Assembly (NCBI RefSeq): GCF_902686445.1
Contig: NC_062232.1
Span: 92,242,932-92,306,931 of the forward strand
DNA: 64,000 bases
DNA from: Sciurus carolinensis
Lineage: Eukaryota > Chordata > Mammalia > Rodentia > Sciuridae
Direction: 5' to 3'
Shown piece by piece: positions 32,991-45,862 of this stretch. Positions within the stretch are counted from its first letter, which is position 1, and each line of letters opens with the position of its first letter. Position numbers and translations under genes: made by a program. The notes below the pieces were generated by a model. That model did no database searches and was not told the origin of the DNA. It saw nothing but the letters and a program-made list of their open reading frames with translations.

Positions 32991-33269
32991 CAGTAACAGA
33001 GTGGAATCTGGGGTCTAGGTCCCCTTAAACTCCTAGATTTTGTAGGCTTTAATCTATATTTCTCTTCTTTTTCATTCCCACCAGCCACCTTCTCTTTCAT
33101 CGCCCTTTGACTCCTGTTCTTGCCCTACTTTCTTTTGTTCTTTCTGCTTCTCTCAGTTTCTTTCCTCTACTTCCTGCACCATTTTGCTTTCCTTCTTTTC
33201 CTACTACACCTCCTCCCTTCCCTCCTCCTTCCCCCAGTCCCTTTCCTCTATTTGTTTTCCTTTTGTGTA

Positions 33270-33545
33270 TTTATATATGTATTTATTTTTAAATTAGTGC
33301 ATTACAGTCATATATAAATTTGGAATGCATTGTGATATATTGACACATACACATAGCATAATTTGGTCAACTTTGTTCCCCACTTCTTCCCCTTTTCCTC
33401 CCCTCCTCTCTCCACCTTGGTCCTACTTCTACTCTATTGTTCTCCCTTCTATTTTTATGAGATTCCCTTTTATATTCCTTTTTTTCTCTCTAGCTTCAAT
33501 ATATGAGAGAAAACATTCAACCCTTGACTCTCTGAGGCTTGAGTA
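33270..33545 (-). repeat. LINE-1 3' tail, inverted
   Basis: TATATAAATTTGGAATGCAT, ATAATTTGGTCAACTTTGTT and a pyrimidine-rich block, mirrored by the plus-strand copy at 55.6 kb. The nearby C/T-rich open frames are artefacts of this composition. Confidence 0.7.
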
Positions 33546-33599
33546 CTACTTGGGCTGCCATTGGTTGCTTCACGAACACAAGTAAACTGCTCCACATTT

Positions 33600-34240
33600 C
33601 ATAACAAGAGATTAGAATGAACACATGCATTGTCAGAGTCATCTGGTATTTATTTTATGGCATTGGCCAGTCCTTTGTGCTTAAAAACAGTACTCTAAAG
33701 CTAGGCTAGCACCTAATCAGTCAGCACTACCTAATTACCTTTTATTATCAACCTATAATGGGATAGATCTATAATAAGTTCATTTTAAGGATCAAACAAC
33801 AAAGAACAACAACAATAAAATCTTCCTCCCATAATTTGGAGACAGAGAAGAGCTTCTATGCAAAACAAGTAGGAAGCTAAATTAGACCACAGTGCCATCA
33901 CACTGGTCTATTAAGTTGAAAAGTCAAAGTATGGAATACAATGTTTGTTACAATATGGTGATTTTCTTTTCGCAGGTAGGGCTCCATTTACTCTCTACTT
34001 AGCAAAAAAAGAAATGTCAGGGCCTTTCATGAAATCCATAAACACATCAGAAGTAGCAATACACTCTGGCCTTTAACCTCTGAAATCCCAGGTCATGAGT
34101 AAACTAAGTCAGAAGGTGTCAAGTCACTCGTTGCCAAATCTTGCTCATAAAACACTCAAAGTTGGTTGAAAATTCTAACATGAGAAAGGAACCAGACAGC
34201 AGTTGGTTGCAGGCAACAGCGAGAGTACAAGCATATAGAC
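33600..34240. other. Intron, no recognised feature
   Basis: Unassigned AT-rich sequence before a compound microsatellite. Confidence 0.4.
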
Positions 34241-34242
34241 CC

Positions 34243-34246
<4 letters not shown>

Positions 34247-34336
<90 letters not shown>
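34247..34336. repeat. Compound microsatellite (CT)22(CA)23
   Basis: Ninety bases of perfect CT then CA dinucleotides; likely polymorphic. Confidence 0.97.
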
Positions 34337-34339
<3 letters not shown>

Positions 34340-34482
34340 ATGTAGTATGCAACCTCCCTAACTTGATCCCCGTTTCTAAGCAGGTGAAGAATGACTGACT
34401 ACAGATGGACCATTTCCTTTGTACTGGTAGATAAGAGGTGAATCAAGCAAACCATTTGTTCATGCACAACATGCCTCATTTC

Positions 34483-34714
34483 CTTTCTTTCTTTCTTTCT
34501 TTTTTTCTTTCTTTTTTTTTTTTTTTTTTTTTTTTGGTACCTGGGATTGAACCCAGGGATGATTTACCACTGAGCCCCATCGCCAGCCTTTTTATTTTTT
34601 TTATTTTGAGACATGGTCTCACTAAGTTGCTTAGGCTGAATTTGAACTCTCAGTCCTCCTGCCTCAGTCTCTCCCTAGCCACTGGAATTACAGATGTGCT
34701 ACATCACACCTGGC
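34483..34714 (-). repeat. B1-dID SINE with 11-base target duplication
   Basis: Long poly(T)/(CTTT)n, the tail in inverse, then ID half and B1 half. Exact duplication TGCCTCATTTC at 34472-34482 and 34715-34725 marks the insertion. Confidence 0.95.
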
Positions 34715-34794
34715 TGCCTCATTTCTTGATGAACCCTTTTCTGCCTTGGCTGGAGAACTCCTACCTCATAGACTGGAAACAGTGAGACTTCTAC

Positions 34795-34975
34795 TTCCTT
34801 GATTCAAATAGTGATTCCTGTATTACTAGTTGTGTGCCATGGGACAAGTTATTTTTCTTAACCCCACAGGACTGTTTCTTTCTCTGTTGACTGGGAAATG
34901 ATAATAGTCTGTCCCCAGGGGTTGTTGTGTTGATTCTATGAAATAATAGTAATCATTCAATAAATTTTGTCAGTT
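34795..34975 (+). repeat. MIR SINE
   Basis: GCCATGGGACAAGTTATTTT, GTTGACTGGGAAATGATAAT and ATCATTCAATAAATTTTG follow MIR. Confidence 0.85.
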
Positions 34976-34979
34976 TATA

Positions 34980-36040
34980 CTGATAGTAAGATATATATGA
35001 ATAGTCTCCTTGCATTTATGGTTCAGTTATATTGTATATTCAATAGATTTTTCTGGACCAGTCTGGGAGCCAACTCACCATGTATAACATGATTTCCATG
35101 GGAAAATGTTTTTGGAGTTCCAAATATTCAGCTTGCCACACCCTATCCTCTTTTAAAGTGAGTCTTTAATATTGGTGCTGAGGTCTCTTGTAGTTGCTAA
35201 TACACTTCCACGTACGTCCCCTGGTTTGTTTTCTGATGTCTTAACCTAAACTTTATAAACTGTTATAATGAACTGAAGTCACAAACTAAAGCTTTTTAAT
35301 TAAATGGTTAGTCCTGTTGCAAAACTGCCTTAATGAAAATTTATTAGGTACATATGGATTGTTTTGAGAGTTCTTTGGAGAAATGTGGTAACTTCTATGA
35401 TGACTGCTTTGAACTTTCTTAACTGAGGAAATTGCCAATAAGGTAAATTGAATTATTTCTTCAACTGGATGAACTAGTTTTCTGTTAGTACTTAGGTAAA
35501 CTCAGTTGCATATGGGGTCAGTGAATACTGCAGTGTTTGTTATTGCCAAGATATTTAGAGTTATCATACAGACTTCTAGAACATCAGAAACTTCTAAGTA
35601 ATATGTATATCAAAAATAAGAAAGCCACCATTTTTTTTGCCAATTGTTGTATTTGTCAAAAGGTCAGTAAATCATGGGGCCTATATAGTCTCACAGGAGA
35701 AAGAGAACAGATTTTGCTTAATGATCTAAAAGATTAATCAACAGCACATTCTCTGCTCAAGGTTTCTCAATTTATATTTCAAGTCCCAGAAAGCACTTCT
35801 TTCCTCTTGCTCTCGGGGTTTGTTTGCACCAGACATGTTGTGACCATCTTCCACACTAAGCCATGGCTAGTCAAAAGTTACCACATGCCAGAACTGATCA
35901 ACTCAGAAAAGGGGTTTTATTTCATTGTCTCTATATCCTACATTTTTAATAGGTTACTTTAGCTTCTGAACTTTTATACTCTGTATCAGTCTGTTATATT
36001 CCCAGATCAGTTAAATTTATACTTTTTGGCTCTCCTTTCA
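34980..36040. other. Intron, no recognised feature
   Basis: No repeat or exon seen; CACGTACGTCCCC at 35209-35221 is a rare CpG-containing word. Confidence 0.4.
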
Positions 36041-36049
36041 TTCAGCAAC

Positions 36050-37175
36050 AGAAACATTTATGTAGCACCTATTTTGAGCAAACTGCTACAAAATTCAAAG
36101 AGGATCATGACACAGTTCATATCTTCCAGAGACTCCCAGTTCAGAAGGAAAGACAGACCTGTAAACAAGTATTCATAATATGATGTGAAAATATACATAT
36201 GAATGAACAAAGTTTATGGGGTCTCAAAGAGGGAATGTCTTTTCTTCAGAGTGACCACATATCCTGGTTTGCTTGGGAATGAGAAACACAAGACTAAAGC
36301 CCAGGATAGTTCTCAGAAAACTAGGTGGTTGATCACTGTATCTGCCTGAGAGAGATGGCAAGGGCTTTAAAGAGGAGGTATCATTGAACTAGAGCTTGAA
36401 AGGAAAATGACAGTTTACTAGGTACCTAAGGGAGATGAAGATAGCATTCTAGGCAGCTATGAAAGAGCATTTCCTATTCAGGGAATGAAGAACAAATTGG
36501 AGTGAATAGAATGTGAGCTTTGGAGAGTGTGTATAGATGTGGTGGGTTGGGGGAAGGGCCCTAGGTTAAGAAAGCACAGGTGAAAACTGGAAAGGTAGGA
36601 AGTGACCAAATCATGAAGGACATTATAAGCTGGGCTAAGGAATCTTTACTATGTCTTATGGTCCAGTGGTTTTCAAACAACTATAGTGATCCCCTGGTTC
36701 CAGTGAAACTGCTTGGAAGCATAAATAAATAGAGAAAAGCAAAATTTATTTGATTGAAACAAGGATGGGAGGATGGAGCGTAGAATAGAAACTCTACTCT
36801 TTCTCTTTCCCTCCTTTTTTTCCCCTCTGAACTGCTCTTCAGGGTGAATATTGGACAGCACAGTGTGAAAACCACATTTGTAGATCATAGGGGACCACTA
36901 ATAAATTTTAAGCAGAGAAGTGATGAGATCTGTGATAAGATTGTTAAGAATGGACTGAAGAATGAAAAGGGTTGAGTAAGAAAAACCAATTAGAAGGCTA
37001 TTAGAACTGTCTGAGAGAAGCCTGGACTTAAACAAACATAACGGGGATAGGGAGCAGTGGATTTAGACATCTGTAAAGGTTGCATTAATGGAACCTGGTA
37101 GGTGGATTATAATAAGAGTGGGAGAGTTTACTGGGTGAGGAAGAAGAACTCAAGGATGATTCTATGCCTTCTTAA
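36050..37175 (+). repeat. Ancient L2-like repeat remnant
   Basis: TATGTAGCACCTATTTTGAG, AGGAAAGACAGACCTGTAAA, GACCAAATCATGAAGGACAT and CAATTAGAAGGCTATTAGAA are in the same order as the repeat at 1.6-2.6 kb and 44-45 kb. A MER5-like piece may lie near 36660-36700. Confidence 0.5.
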
Positions 37176-37419
37176 TTCGAAATGGTCAACTCTGAGAAAT
37201 CTGTAGTCTAGTTTCTAATAGCTTATTTTCTTTGAAATTTCACAAACTCAGATAAAGCCAACATATAGTCACTCATGCCTAGATATGACTTCTTCAATCT
37301 TTCTTCATCTAAGACTTGACTTTGCTGGCAAAACCCTTTTTGCTGTCATTGTTGTGTTGGCTACAACTGTATTTGTCTCTCATTAGCAAGGCAGTGGGTA
37401 GCAATTTTCTTTTTTACTA

Positions 37420-38100
37420 AGATAGTCCCCAGCTTACACAGGGGTTGTGTTCCAAAAGTTCATTTTTAAGTTAATTATTTGGAACCCAGAGTGCATTTTC
37501 CATAGAAGCAGCATTATACATAGTGATTAGGTTCCCAGGCCAGTCCACAAAGGCCATTTTCACCCATAATATAACTGAAAGTGTGGATATTTGCGATGGA
37601 AATTAGTTGGAAATAATACTGTTGCAATTAAAAGGAAAACAATAGTTGAAAAAGGATAGTCTGGGTTTTTGTTTCCCTCAAAGGGTAGTACTTGATGAAA
37701 AGCAGGTTTAATCCTAAGAAGACAAAATGAAATAGATGAGGATTTTTGTGTAAATTGGACACCATGGCTTTTTAAGTTTATTTTTTCAGTAATGTTTTGG
37801 AGGTTTTTTAAAACTAATTAAAGCAGTCATGTCACTGTAGATAATTTGGAAAACTGAAAAATGCATTTTAAAAATTAAGTCACCAATAATCCTACCATGG
37901 ATGATTGTTAACATGTTGGCGTGTTTCAACCTTTTTCTTAGTACATGTATTTTTTAATCAGTTGAACAGCAGTAGTTATGGTGCATCCACATGATGAACA
38001 ACAACAGTTCACGAAATGTAGTCCTTAAAATGATATTAATGAGCAATTTTTTGAACATGAAAAAATATTTATAATATAATGTTGAGTATGTGTAGATTGG
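37420..38100. repeat. Unclassified old repeats
   Basis: 37420-37600 (TAGTCCCCAGCTTACACAGG, TTATTTGGAACCCAGAGTGC) looks like a decayed DNA transposon. 37830-38100 (ATAATTTGGAAAACTG, ATTGTTAACATGTTGGCG, GAACATGAAAAAATATT) looks like old L1. Both are tentative. Confidence 0.35.
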
Positions 38101-38109
38101 GAATGAGGG

Positions 38110-39215
38110 AGTATCAGATGAATACTGGACAACCGGGACATAAGTCAGCTCTTAAGCAATCAACCAGTACTATTATCAGCCCTAACCTCCAACAAACCAA
38201 CAGCCAGATTTTTTTGTAGAAGTTCTCAAGAGGACATATGTGTTCTTTGAAGTGTTGTACTGACTCTTTATTCTCATTTTCCTTCAAATTACAGTGCTTT
38301 CTTCTCCCTATAGATGCTCTATATCATTAGTACTCCTGAGGCTTAACAACTATGATTAAGGTCATTTTTGATTCGTAAATGGAATGGAAAGAGAGGCATA
38401 CATTTCCTGAGGAATTAGGCATGGATTGAAGAGAGATGAGAAGAACTTGGGTAGCAAAGATGTGCATGTATTTGTAAGGACGAAGATTATATGGAATAGA
38501 ATGTATTTAGTTAAGAATGATGAAAGAAAAGTGAGAAAAAGAAATAGTATGGTGTGCATATAGACCTAGAGAGAGTGGAAAAGACCTTTAAAAAGGGAGA
38601 ATAAAGATTTGTTTGTTTAGGACTAGGTTTGGTTCTAGAGCAGAAAAAAGTAGGTAAAAAACAGTGATTTGCGCGGAGTTGCAACCAGTCGAAATAAGAA
38701 TTTTAGGAGGCAGTAAATGTAATGTACTCTTTTAATAAGGGAACAAAAATGGTTTTTGAGGACAGGTGCTTCAAGCACTAAACATCCAAGAACTAAAACA
38801 CCTTGAACTTAATATATCTGTTATAACTGTTCATCAATTGATTTTAGCCCATTCATTGTTTTCCTAAAAGCTGTTTGGGCATCCAATCTCCTTTTAGTTA
38901 AGACTCCTATTTTGGCATGAAAGCCCTAGGAACTGCCACCTGCATTTGCTCTTCATTAATGAAAGAATTGAAAATTACAAAGGAGTAAGAGGTGGGGGAA
39001 AGGAAAGTGTTTGAAGGGACTTGTATTTACATAGGGGTATCTTCATGTACTAAGAAGAACAATCCAAACATTCATTTTAGTCTGTAGAAGCTAATGACAT
39101 TGTAAGTCTCACACATTGTTATGCAAGAGAATCTCCTATGGAATGCTGTGGCTGTTAAATTTAGTGTACTTATGATGCAGCGATTCTAATTTATCAAATC
39201 CTAGCTGAGCTGCAG
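38110..39215. other. Intron, no recognised feature
   Basis: No exon, RNA gene or identifiable repeat. Confidence 0.4.
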
Positions 39216-39222
39216 GTTCTTG

Positions 39223-39403
39223 GCCAGTGGTTCTCAATGTTGGCTGGATATTGGAATCTCTGGAAAACTTAAAAATATGGATGCCTGGGTGTCTCTTGCA
39301 CAGATTTTTACACAGTTGGTCTGGGAATGAGAATCGGGCATGAGGATTTTTTTATAAAGCTCCTTAGGTGATTCTAATTATGCAGAAAAGTCTGAGAACC
39401 TCT
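39223..39403 (+). mobile_element. MER5A-type hAT DNA transposon remnant
   Basis: Starts CCAGTGGTTCTCAATGTTGG and ends TCTGAGAACCTCTAG, matching the inverted ends of MER5A. Non-autonomous and inactive. Confidence 0.85.
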
Positions 39404-39437
39404 AGTTTAGTCCATTATTTAAATACTGGGGTGGATT

Positions 39438-39580
39438 AAACCTCTCAAAATATGGTTCTGGAACCAATAGCATCAGACACTTGTTAGAGATGCAAATTCT
39501 TGGATCACATTTACTGAATCAGAAATAGGGTGGGAGTGACCCAGGAGCCTATGTTTTAACAAGCCCTCAGATGCTTCTTG
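39438..39580 (+). mobile_element. Second MER5A-type remnant
   Basis: AGAGATGCAAATTCTTGGAT, ACTGAATCAGAAATAGGGTG and TTTTAACAAGCCCTCAGATG match the MER5A interior. It sits 35 bases after the first copy. Confidence 0.85.
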
Positions 39581-39584
39581 TGGA

Positions 39585-40190
39585 TGCTAGAGGTTGAAAG
39601 TCCCCAGATTCCTAAGTCCTTCCTTACTCTTTCTAATGGACATCTGTAGGGATTGCTGGAAAGGAGAAGAGCTCTCCTCACTAGCTGATGTACACTTGTC
39701 TGGGAAATGACCTTGATAGAAATACTTTCAATAATAATATTAGGTACATGATGGGAAAAGGTGAGAGGGAATGATAATTTGCTGCCCAAGCAAGTTCAGG
39801 AAGGAGCATATCTTCCTCAAAGTGAGAGAGCTGATCACATGAGGAAGCATATCTCTCCCTGATGGCAGTACCTATAGGCAAACTCCTACTTATTCTTTAA
39901 GACCCTGCTCAAATTCCAACCTCCTCTGTGAAGCTACCTTTGATCTCTGGCATAAATAGTTTAATTCTTGTATTAGCACTATCTCCATTCCTGTATTAGT
40001 TCTTATCTTACTGAATTGTAGTGCTCTAAATGTCTCTCTTCCTGACTAAATTGTGTGATCTTTGAAGTAAGATGAAGATGACTGTTTTGTTCATCCTTGG
40101 ATCTTCAGTGTCTAATATCTGGTACCTACTAAAGGCTCTAGAATTATTTGCTCATGGGAGGCATCAGGAATGGTCAACTTTGGGAACTAT
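39585..40190. other. Intron with a small old L2-like piece
   Basis: 39895-40140 (TTTAAGACCCTGCTCAAATT, CCTCTGTGAAGCTACCTTTG) resembles the end of an old L2-like element. Otherwise unassigned. Confidence 0.45.
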
Positions 40191-40204
40191 TAAGAACAAA
40201 AAAA

Positions 40205-40333
40205 CAGGGGCTGGGGTTGTGGTGGAGCACTTGCTTAGTACATGTGAGGAACTGAGTTCCATCCTCAGCACCACATAAAAATAAATAAATAAGATAAAGG
40301 TATTGTATCCATCTACAACTAAAAGTTATTTAA
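40205..40333 (+). repeat. ID SINE with exact 13-base target duplication
   Basis: Internal deletion of part of the A-box region (GGTTGTGGTGGAGCACTTGC). Flanked by exact AAGAACAAAAAAA at 40192-40204 and 40334-40346. Confidence 0.93.
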
Positions 40334-40473
40334 AAGAACAAAAAAATGGCTGAATGAAGGTAGATGATTATGTATATTTTGCTCCAGTGTATCTTTCATG
40401 CCTGATGCCTAAAAATGTTTGAAACAAAAATGTGTTGAATAGATGAACCCTTATTGTAAAAAACAAATCTTCA

Positions 40474-40675
40474 GCCAGGTATGGTGGCACATACCTATAA
40501 TGTCAGCGGCTTAGTAGGCTGAGGCAGGAGGATTGAGAGCTCAAAGCCAGTCTCAGCAAAAGTGAGACCTTAAGCAACTCGGTGAGACCCTGTCTCTAAA
40601 TAAAATACCAAAAAGAGCTGGGGATGTGGCTCAGTGGTTGAGTGTCCCAAGTTCAATCCCTGGTACCCCTACTGC
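40474..40675 (+). repeat. B1-dID SINE with target duplication
   Basis: B1 half (GCCAGGTATGGTGGCACATA) then ID half (GGGGATGTGGCTCAGTGGTT). Exact duplication CAAATCTTCA at 40464-40473 and 40676-40685. Confidence 0.95.
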
Positions 40676-40997
40676 CAAATCTTCAAAAGATGGATTTACC
40701 TTTGTGAATTAATCATGGTCTTGAGTCTGTTCTCTTCCTTGAAGGCTTAGGAACCTTGATTCTGTCAGCATACCAAAAATTCATGTCTCTCAGTGGTGAA
40801 CTTTACACAGCAAAGATCTCAACAGCATTTAAGAATTATTAACAAATTTTTTTTGCCATAGGATACATCATCATCAGGTACCAAAACTACCAATGTCAAC
40901 TTTTTCCATATTTCCTTTCATTATAGGTAAAACTTCATAAGAAATCTAATTAATATCAAAAGGGCTACAGCTGTCACAAGATAAAAATGTTTGAGTC

Positions 40998-41138
40998 GGA
41001 GCCTGGGGTTGTAGCTCAGTGGTAGAGCGCTTGCCTCGCACATGTGAGGCACTGGGTTCAATCCTCAGCACCATATAAAAATAAATAAATAAATAAAATA
41101 AAGGCATTATATCTACTACAACTAAAAAAAATTAAAAC
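40998..41138 (+). repeat. ID SINE, well preserved
   Basis: CTGGGGTTGTAGCTCAGTGG, AGCGCTTGCCTCGCACATGT, GGGTTCAATCCTCAGCACCA and a long A-rich tail. Duplication AAAT(G/A)TTTGAGTC at 40985-40997 and 41139-41151. The A and B boxes are close to consensus. Confidence 0.95.
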
Positions 41139-41604
41139 AAATATTTGAGTCCTTGGGTCCTATACATTGCCTCCCATCGAGGCATAGATATCTTCTGCTT
41201 CTTTGTACTTTTCTAATTTTATAATATATTTTCATTATCCCACATCTACTCACAAATATTCTGCAAATAAGATGAAAAATTAATAAATAATAATCACCTT
41301 TCTTTGCACCTTTTTCAGGTTATACTCAGATCAGCATGATTGGATATGTGTGTGTCCCCTAATTCATTGTAGTCACAGATTTACAGGCAGTCCCTTGGTT
41401 TAATTTCTTTAGTGTTTGATCACAGATTCATTGTATATATATTTTTAGTGGCCTAACTTTTAGAGGAAATTTCATAACTTTATTTCCAAGTTTTTTGGGG
41501 GTAAGATGCCTCACTGTAGCCTAAATTATTACCCAAATTAATAATTTCTAGATGTTATAGAAACTCTGGAATGTATTTCATTGTCGTTCTCCAAATGGAA
41601 TTTT

Positions 41605-41918
41605 TTAAAATTTATTTTTATTGTACACAAATGGGATACATACTGTTTCTCTGTTTGTACATGAAGTAAAGGCATACCATTTGTGTAGTCATACTTTTAC
41701 ATAGGATAATAGTGTTTGATTCATTCCGTTATTTTTTCCTCCCCCCCACCCCTCCCACCCCTCTTTTCCCTCTACACAGTTCCTCTTTCCTCCATTCTTA
41801 CCTCCTTCCCACCCCCCACTGTGTGTCTTCATCCTCTGATCAGGGAGATCATTCGACCTTTGGATTTTTGAGATTGGCTTATCTCACTTAGCATGATATT
41901 CTCCAATTTCATCCATCC
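41605..41918 (-). repeat. LINE-1 3' end, inverted, just upstream of a PAK3 exon
   Basis: TTATTTTTATTGTACACAAA, CATTTGTGTAGTCATAC, a C-rich block, then GAGATCATTCGACCTTTGGA and CTCACTTAGCATGATATTCT. Same family as at 10.65 kb. It ends 120 bases before the acceptor of the 42039 exon. Confidence 0.92.
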
Positions 41919-42038
41919 AAATGGAATTTTTAAGACCCAGAATATAAACCAGAAGGCAATTGATTTGTGCCTTCTGTGCTAACCCATGATCCTAATATGT
42001 ATATGCTGAATGTATTTTTTAAAATTTTTTTCCTATAG

Positions 42039-42188
<150 letters not shown>

Positions 42189-42699
42189 TAGGACAATTAC
42201 AGAGAGAGATATATTGAACTTTTCCATCACAATGTGTGACAGTAAGAGAGCTCTTTCAAGAGATATATAGTTAGAGTTAGGCTATTACCATTTGATTTTA
42301 GACCACAGGCACATGAGTATAGGCATGCATCTAATACATGATTGATTGACATGTTGCCTTTCTTCTGAGAAGTTGGCAGTTTAATCTAGAAATCTCTTTT
42401 GTTCTTCCTGGAGTCTTATTTTGCAAGGGAAAAAAACAATGTGACCCTCTGGTGTTGCTGTTTTGTTCTAAACTTTACTTGTGCCCCTGGATGTTGTATG
42501 CAGGTGCTCTTGGCCGGAGGTAATTCTCTACATAACTATGCAATTATTTCCATGGCATTTGCTACTCTAATGCTTTACTGGTCAAAGCCCCTTTGCTTGT
42601 GATGCCAATTGGCAGGCACCTGCTTGCCTGGGTGAGTACCATCCAGTGGTGAGTGCCTCTGTAACCATTTGTCCTTTTCATGGCTCTCAGGGATTATTA

Positions 42700-42885
42700 T
42701 ATATGATGATAATTAGTACCTATTATCTACCAAATTATTTACATATATTACCTCATTTAATTCTTATAACAACTTTATAGCATGGGTATTATTATCCTGT
42801 TTTACAGACATGGAAATTGAGGCTCACACAGCTCTTGAATGGCAGAGCTGAGATTTGAGCCCTAGATTATCTGATTCCCCATCAC
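42700..42885 (-). repeat. MIR SINE
   Basis: TTACCTCATTTAATTCTTAT, ATCCTGTTTTACAGACATGG and AAATTGAGGCTCACACAGCT are the inverted MIR core, in the intron before the last exon. Confidence 0.9.
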
Positions 42886-43840
42886 ACATCACACACAAAC
42901 AAATTTCAATAAAAAGATGTATGTATTTGACAAAGCATCACATGCCTGGGATTACATGCATAACTTCACTGCTGGGGACTGTTTCTCAGAGACAGGTATC
43001 AAGACCTGTAACATCTAAGAACAATGACCACTTGTTCTGTGACTTCGAACACACAAGCCAGTTAAACAAAAGGTGCAACACTGGTTTATGCAGAACTTTC
43101 ACCACAAAATCACTGTGTTCTGCTCCACCCTGCACAGAAAAATTTCTTCTTGTGACTTCAAAACTCCCTTCCAAGACAGGGCCACACCCAGGCAAAAAAG
43201 AATAGCTCAACCAAATAATACCTGGAATCAAGCTATTTGGAGGAATTGAAGAGGCTACACCTTCTCTTTTCTGCTATTCATGACAGGTTACCATAGGGCC
43301 CTATAAGTCAAATCTGGAATGACACTTTATTAATCCTCACTTAATCCAGCCTTGAATTACAGATGAAAACCCTGAACTTTTGAGTGCTTTGCTTCCATAT
43401 CTTTTTATGCCTCCCACCACCTCACAAACACACCCTGAAACAATTTCCTGTTACACCCTCTTCCAGGAATGAGTGAAGATACAGGTTCTTTAAATATAGC
43501 TATACAGCTAAGTAGATCATTGATTCAATTATCTAGTTAATTACTTCCCCAACAGTACTTTTATATGAACCAGTCAGATAACTGATGCAAAACTATATTT
43601 TAAGTGTGAATTGAATAGTTCATTTGTCACATCTTTTCATTTTATACATGTAAACAAGAACCTGCATATCTCCTTAAGTCCATTCTCTGATTGTAGCCTA
43701 TCATTGTGCTCCTTAGAGCACAAGATACACAAGACTCATGCCACTGGAAGACTGGAGAAAAGACAGGTCTTGAATATTTGTGTGCTATTCCTTATGACCT
43801 AAGTCAGTTCTCAGCCCAACAATTGATATTAGTTGAGCAA
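42886..43840. other. Intron, no recognised feature
   Basis: The long open frames here (around 42855-43205) have no family resemblance or splice sites. Confidence 0.4.
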
Positions 43841-43849
43841 CTACAGTTT

Positions 43850-45300
43850 ACAAAGCCTAAGCACAGCGGCTATACAAACCTGCCAAAGGCATTATTCTCA
43901 CTCTCAAGGAGTTTACAATCTCCATGGATACATGAAAAGAGACTTATGTAAACCAGGTGGCTATTCAAATAGTAAGTGATGTGCTTGATTGAAGAAGTAT
44001 TTTTCTAAGCTAGGTTGATCAGAAAAGATCTGTGAGCAAGAGGGTTTTTTTGGTACTTAAAGGACAGATCAGTTTTATATGGTTTAACAAAAGAGGGGAA
44101 GGGATTTCAGATGAAGGTACTACAGTATGATAAAACATATGTAGGCAAGGTTTAAGGGGACAGAACATAGAAAGTATGACTGAAGAAATGAGTTCAAGCA
44201 AGGAAGCTGAAGGAGATAAGGTGTGAAGAGGACCTTGAACACCAGGCTAAAGAGTTGGAACTACAGAAACTGGTAAAATAATGAAGATATCTAAGGGAAA
44301 ATGTGAGGAATACCTTGTTTAGGAAGATTTTTTAATCTGGTAATATGCAGTAAGAATTAGCAACAGGAGGTGGGAGGGATGGGGGGGAGGGAAAAAAATG
44401 AATCAAACGTCATTGCCCTATGGAAATTTATGATTACACAAATGGTATGCCTTGACTCCACGTACAAATAGAGAAACAACATGTATCCCATTTGTATACA
44501 AAAATAAAAAAAAATTTAAAAATAATTAAAAAAAAAGAATTAGCAACAGAAAAACAATGGAGTCTGGAAGACCAAGGGATGGATCTTATAGTTTGGGATT
44601 AAATTCATTAGGCCTGAATTGAGAAAAGCAAGAGGTAGATGTGAGAGGCATTAAGAAGAAGGTACTTGGTAACTGGCCACATGTAGAACATAAAGGAGAG
44701 GAAGACAAAAGAGATTTCAGGTTATCAAACCAATAGTGGCAGTCGGTTAAGGGACAGGGGATAGAGGAGAATATAATGGCTAACATATCTTAGCCCGTAT
44801 GTAACTTAAAAGGGACTTTCATTTACTTCATTTAGCCATTACAATAAGCAGAGGTAAAGATTAAACCTAAATGTTCTGACCCTAAAGCATCCTGTAGCTT
44901 ACATTATATGAGAGTAGCCTGTTTGGAAAACTTTAACATAACTTTTTAAATGTTGAATTTAAGATGACAAAAGAACATTACAGAGGAAATATCCAGCAGA
45001 CAACTGGAGAACTAGAACCAGAACTCTAGAAAGAGATCAGGTCACATACTGTAGATTTGGGAATCATTCCCATAAAATTGATGATAGGTTGAAACCATGA
45101 AAAGAAATATAGGAAATTAAATTTGAAAAAGAAGATGATGAGAGCCAAGTGATGTTATGTGAAAGGTAGAAGGAGGCAGTGAAACCAGAGAAGAAGATGG
45201 AGAGGGAGTAGCCAATCAATGTGCATGCATGGGGGAGAGGCCTAAGATAGTACAATGTCACAGGCCCCCGAAGAGGAAACCATTTCAAAAAAGAAAAATA
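43850..45300 (+). repeat. Ancient L2-like remnants interrupted by an L1 tail
   Basis: CTCACTCTCAAGGAGTTTAC, AGATCTGTGAGCAAGAGGG, ACCTTGAACACCAGGCTAAA, then after the L1 tail AAGAAATATAGGAAATTAA and TGAAACCAGAGAAGAAGATG. Same old repeat as at 1.6 kb and 36 kb; family call tentative. Confidence 0.45.
44345..44520 (+). repeat. LINE-1 3' tail insertion
   Basis: GGTGGGAGGGATGGGGGGGA, GATTACACAAATGGTATGCC, CAACATGTATCCCATTTGTA and AAAATAAAAAAAAATT: the sciurid L1 3' end in plus orientation. A possible ATTAGCAACAG duplication lies at 44356-44366 and 44539-44549; if it is real, the insertion starts near 44367. Confidence 0.85.
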
Positions 45301-45699
45301 CATTCACTTGCATTGAAAACTACAGAAGGCCAAAAACGAAATGGTGGAGACACAACTATTGGACTTAGGAGTTAGAAAACCACTGGTTTCAGAGTAAAAT
45401 TCTTTAGTGATTAACTGAAGGCAGACTTTCAAACATGAGGGCTATTCCAGATATATTCATCAATTCAAGAAAGTCATACAATTATAAACTCAGTGAGATT
45501 TTACAAGATCCCTAATGGTGCTAATCAGTTTCCAGAGGATTTTCATGACACAGAAAGACAAAACATCTCAAGGACAAAAATGGGCACCATGTTTTTTAAT
45601 TAAATGATGTTTAATTGGGTACTCAAAATTCATTTTAATGAAAAAGGGCTGCTTGAAAATGTAAAGTAATATACATGTTGAAGGAAAGAATTCCAGTAA

Positions 45700-45816
<117 letters not shown>

Positions 45817-45862
45817 GACTGCACGCCTTACCCCTCACCATCTCCCTCATGAGTAAGACTGA

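Noticed and set aside
33107..33585. Overlapping Pro/Phe/Leu-rich open frames
   Set aside because: Produced by the C/T-rich stretch of an inverted L1 3'UTR and its flank.
34141..34398. Open frame with Ser-Leu and Thr-His repeats
   Set aside because: Translation of the (CT)n(CA)n microsatellite.
42855..43205. 116-codon open frame in the last PAK3 intron
   Set aside because: No family resemblance, no flanking splice signals, and overlapping frames on both strands are equally open.
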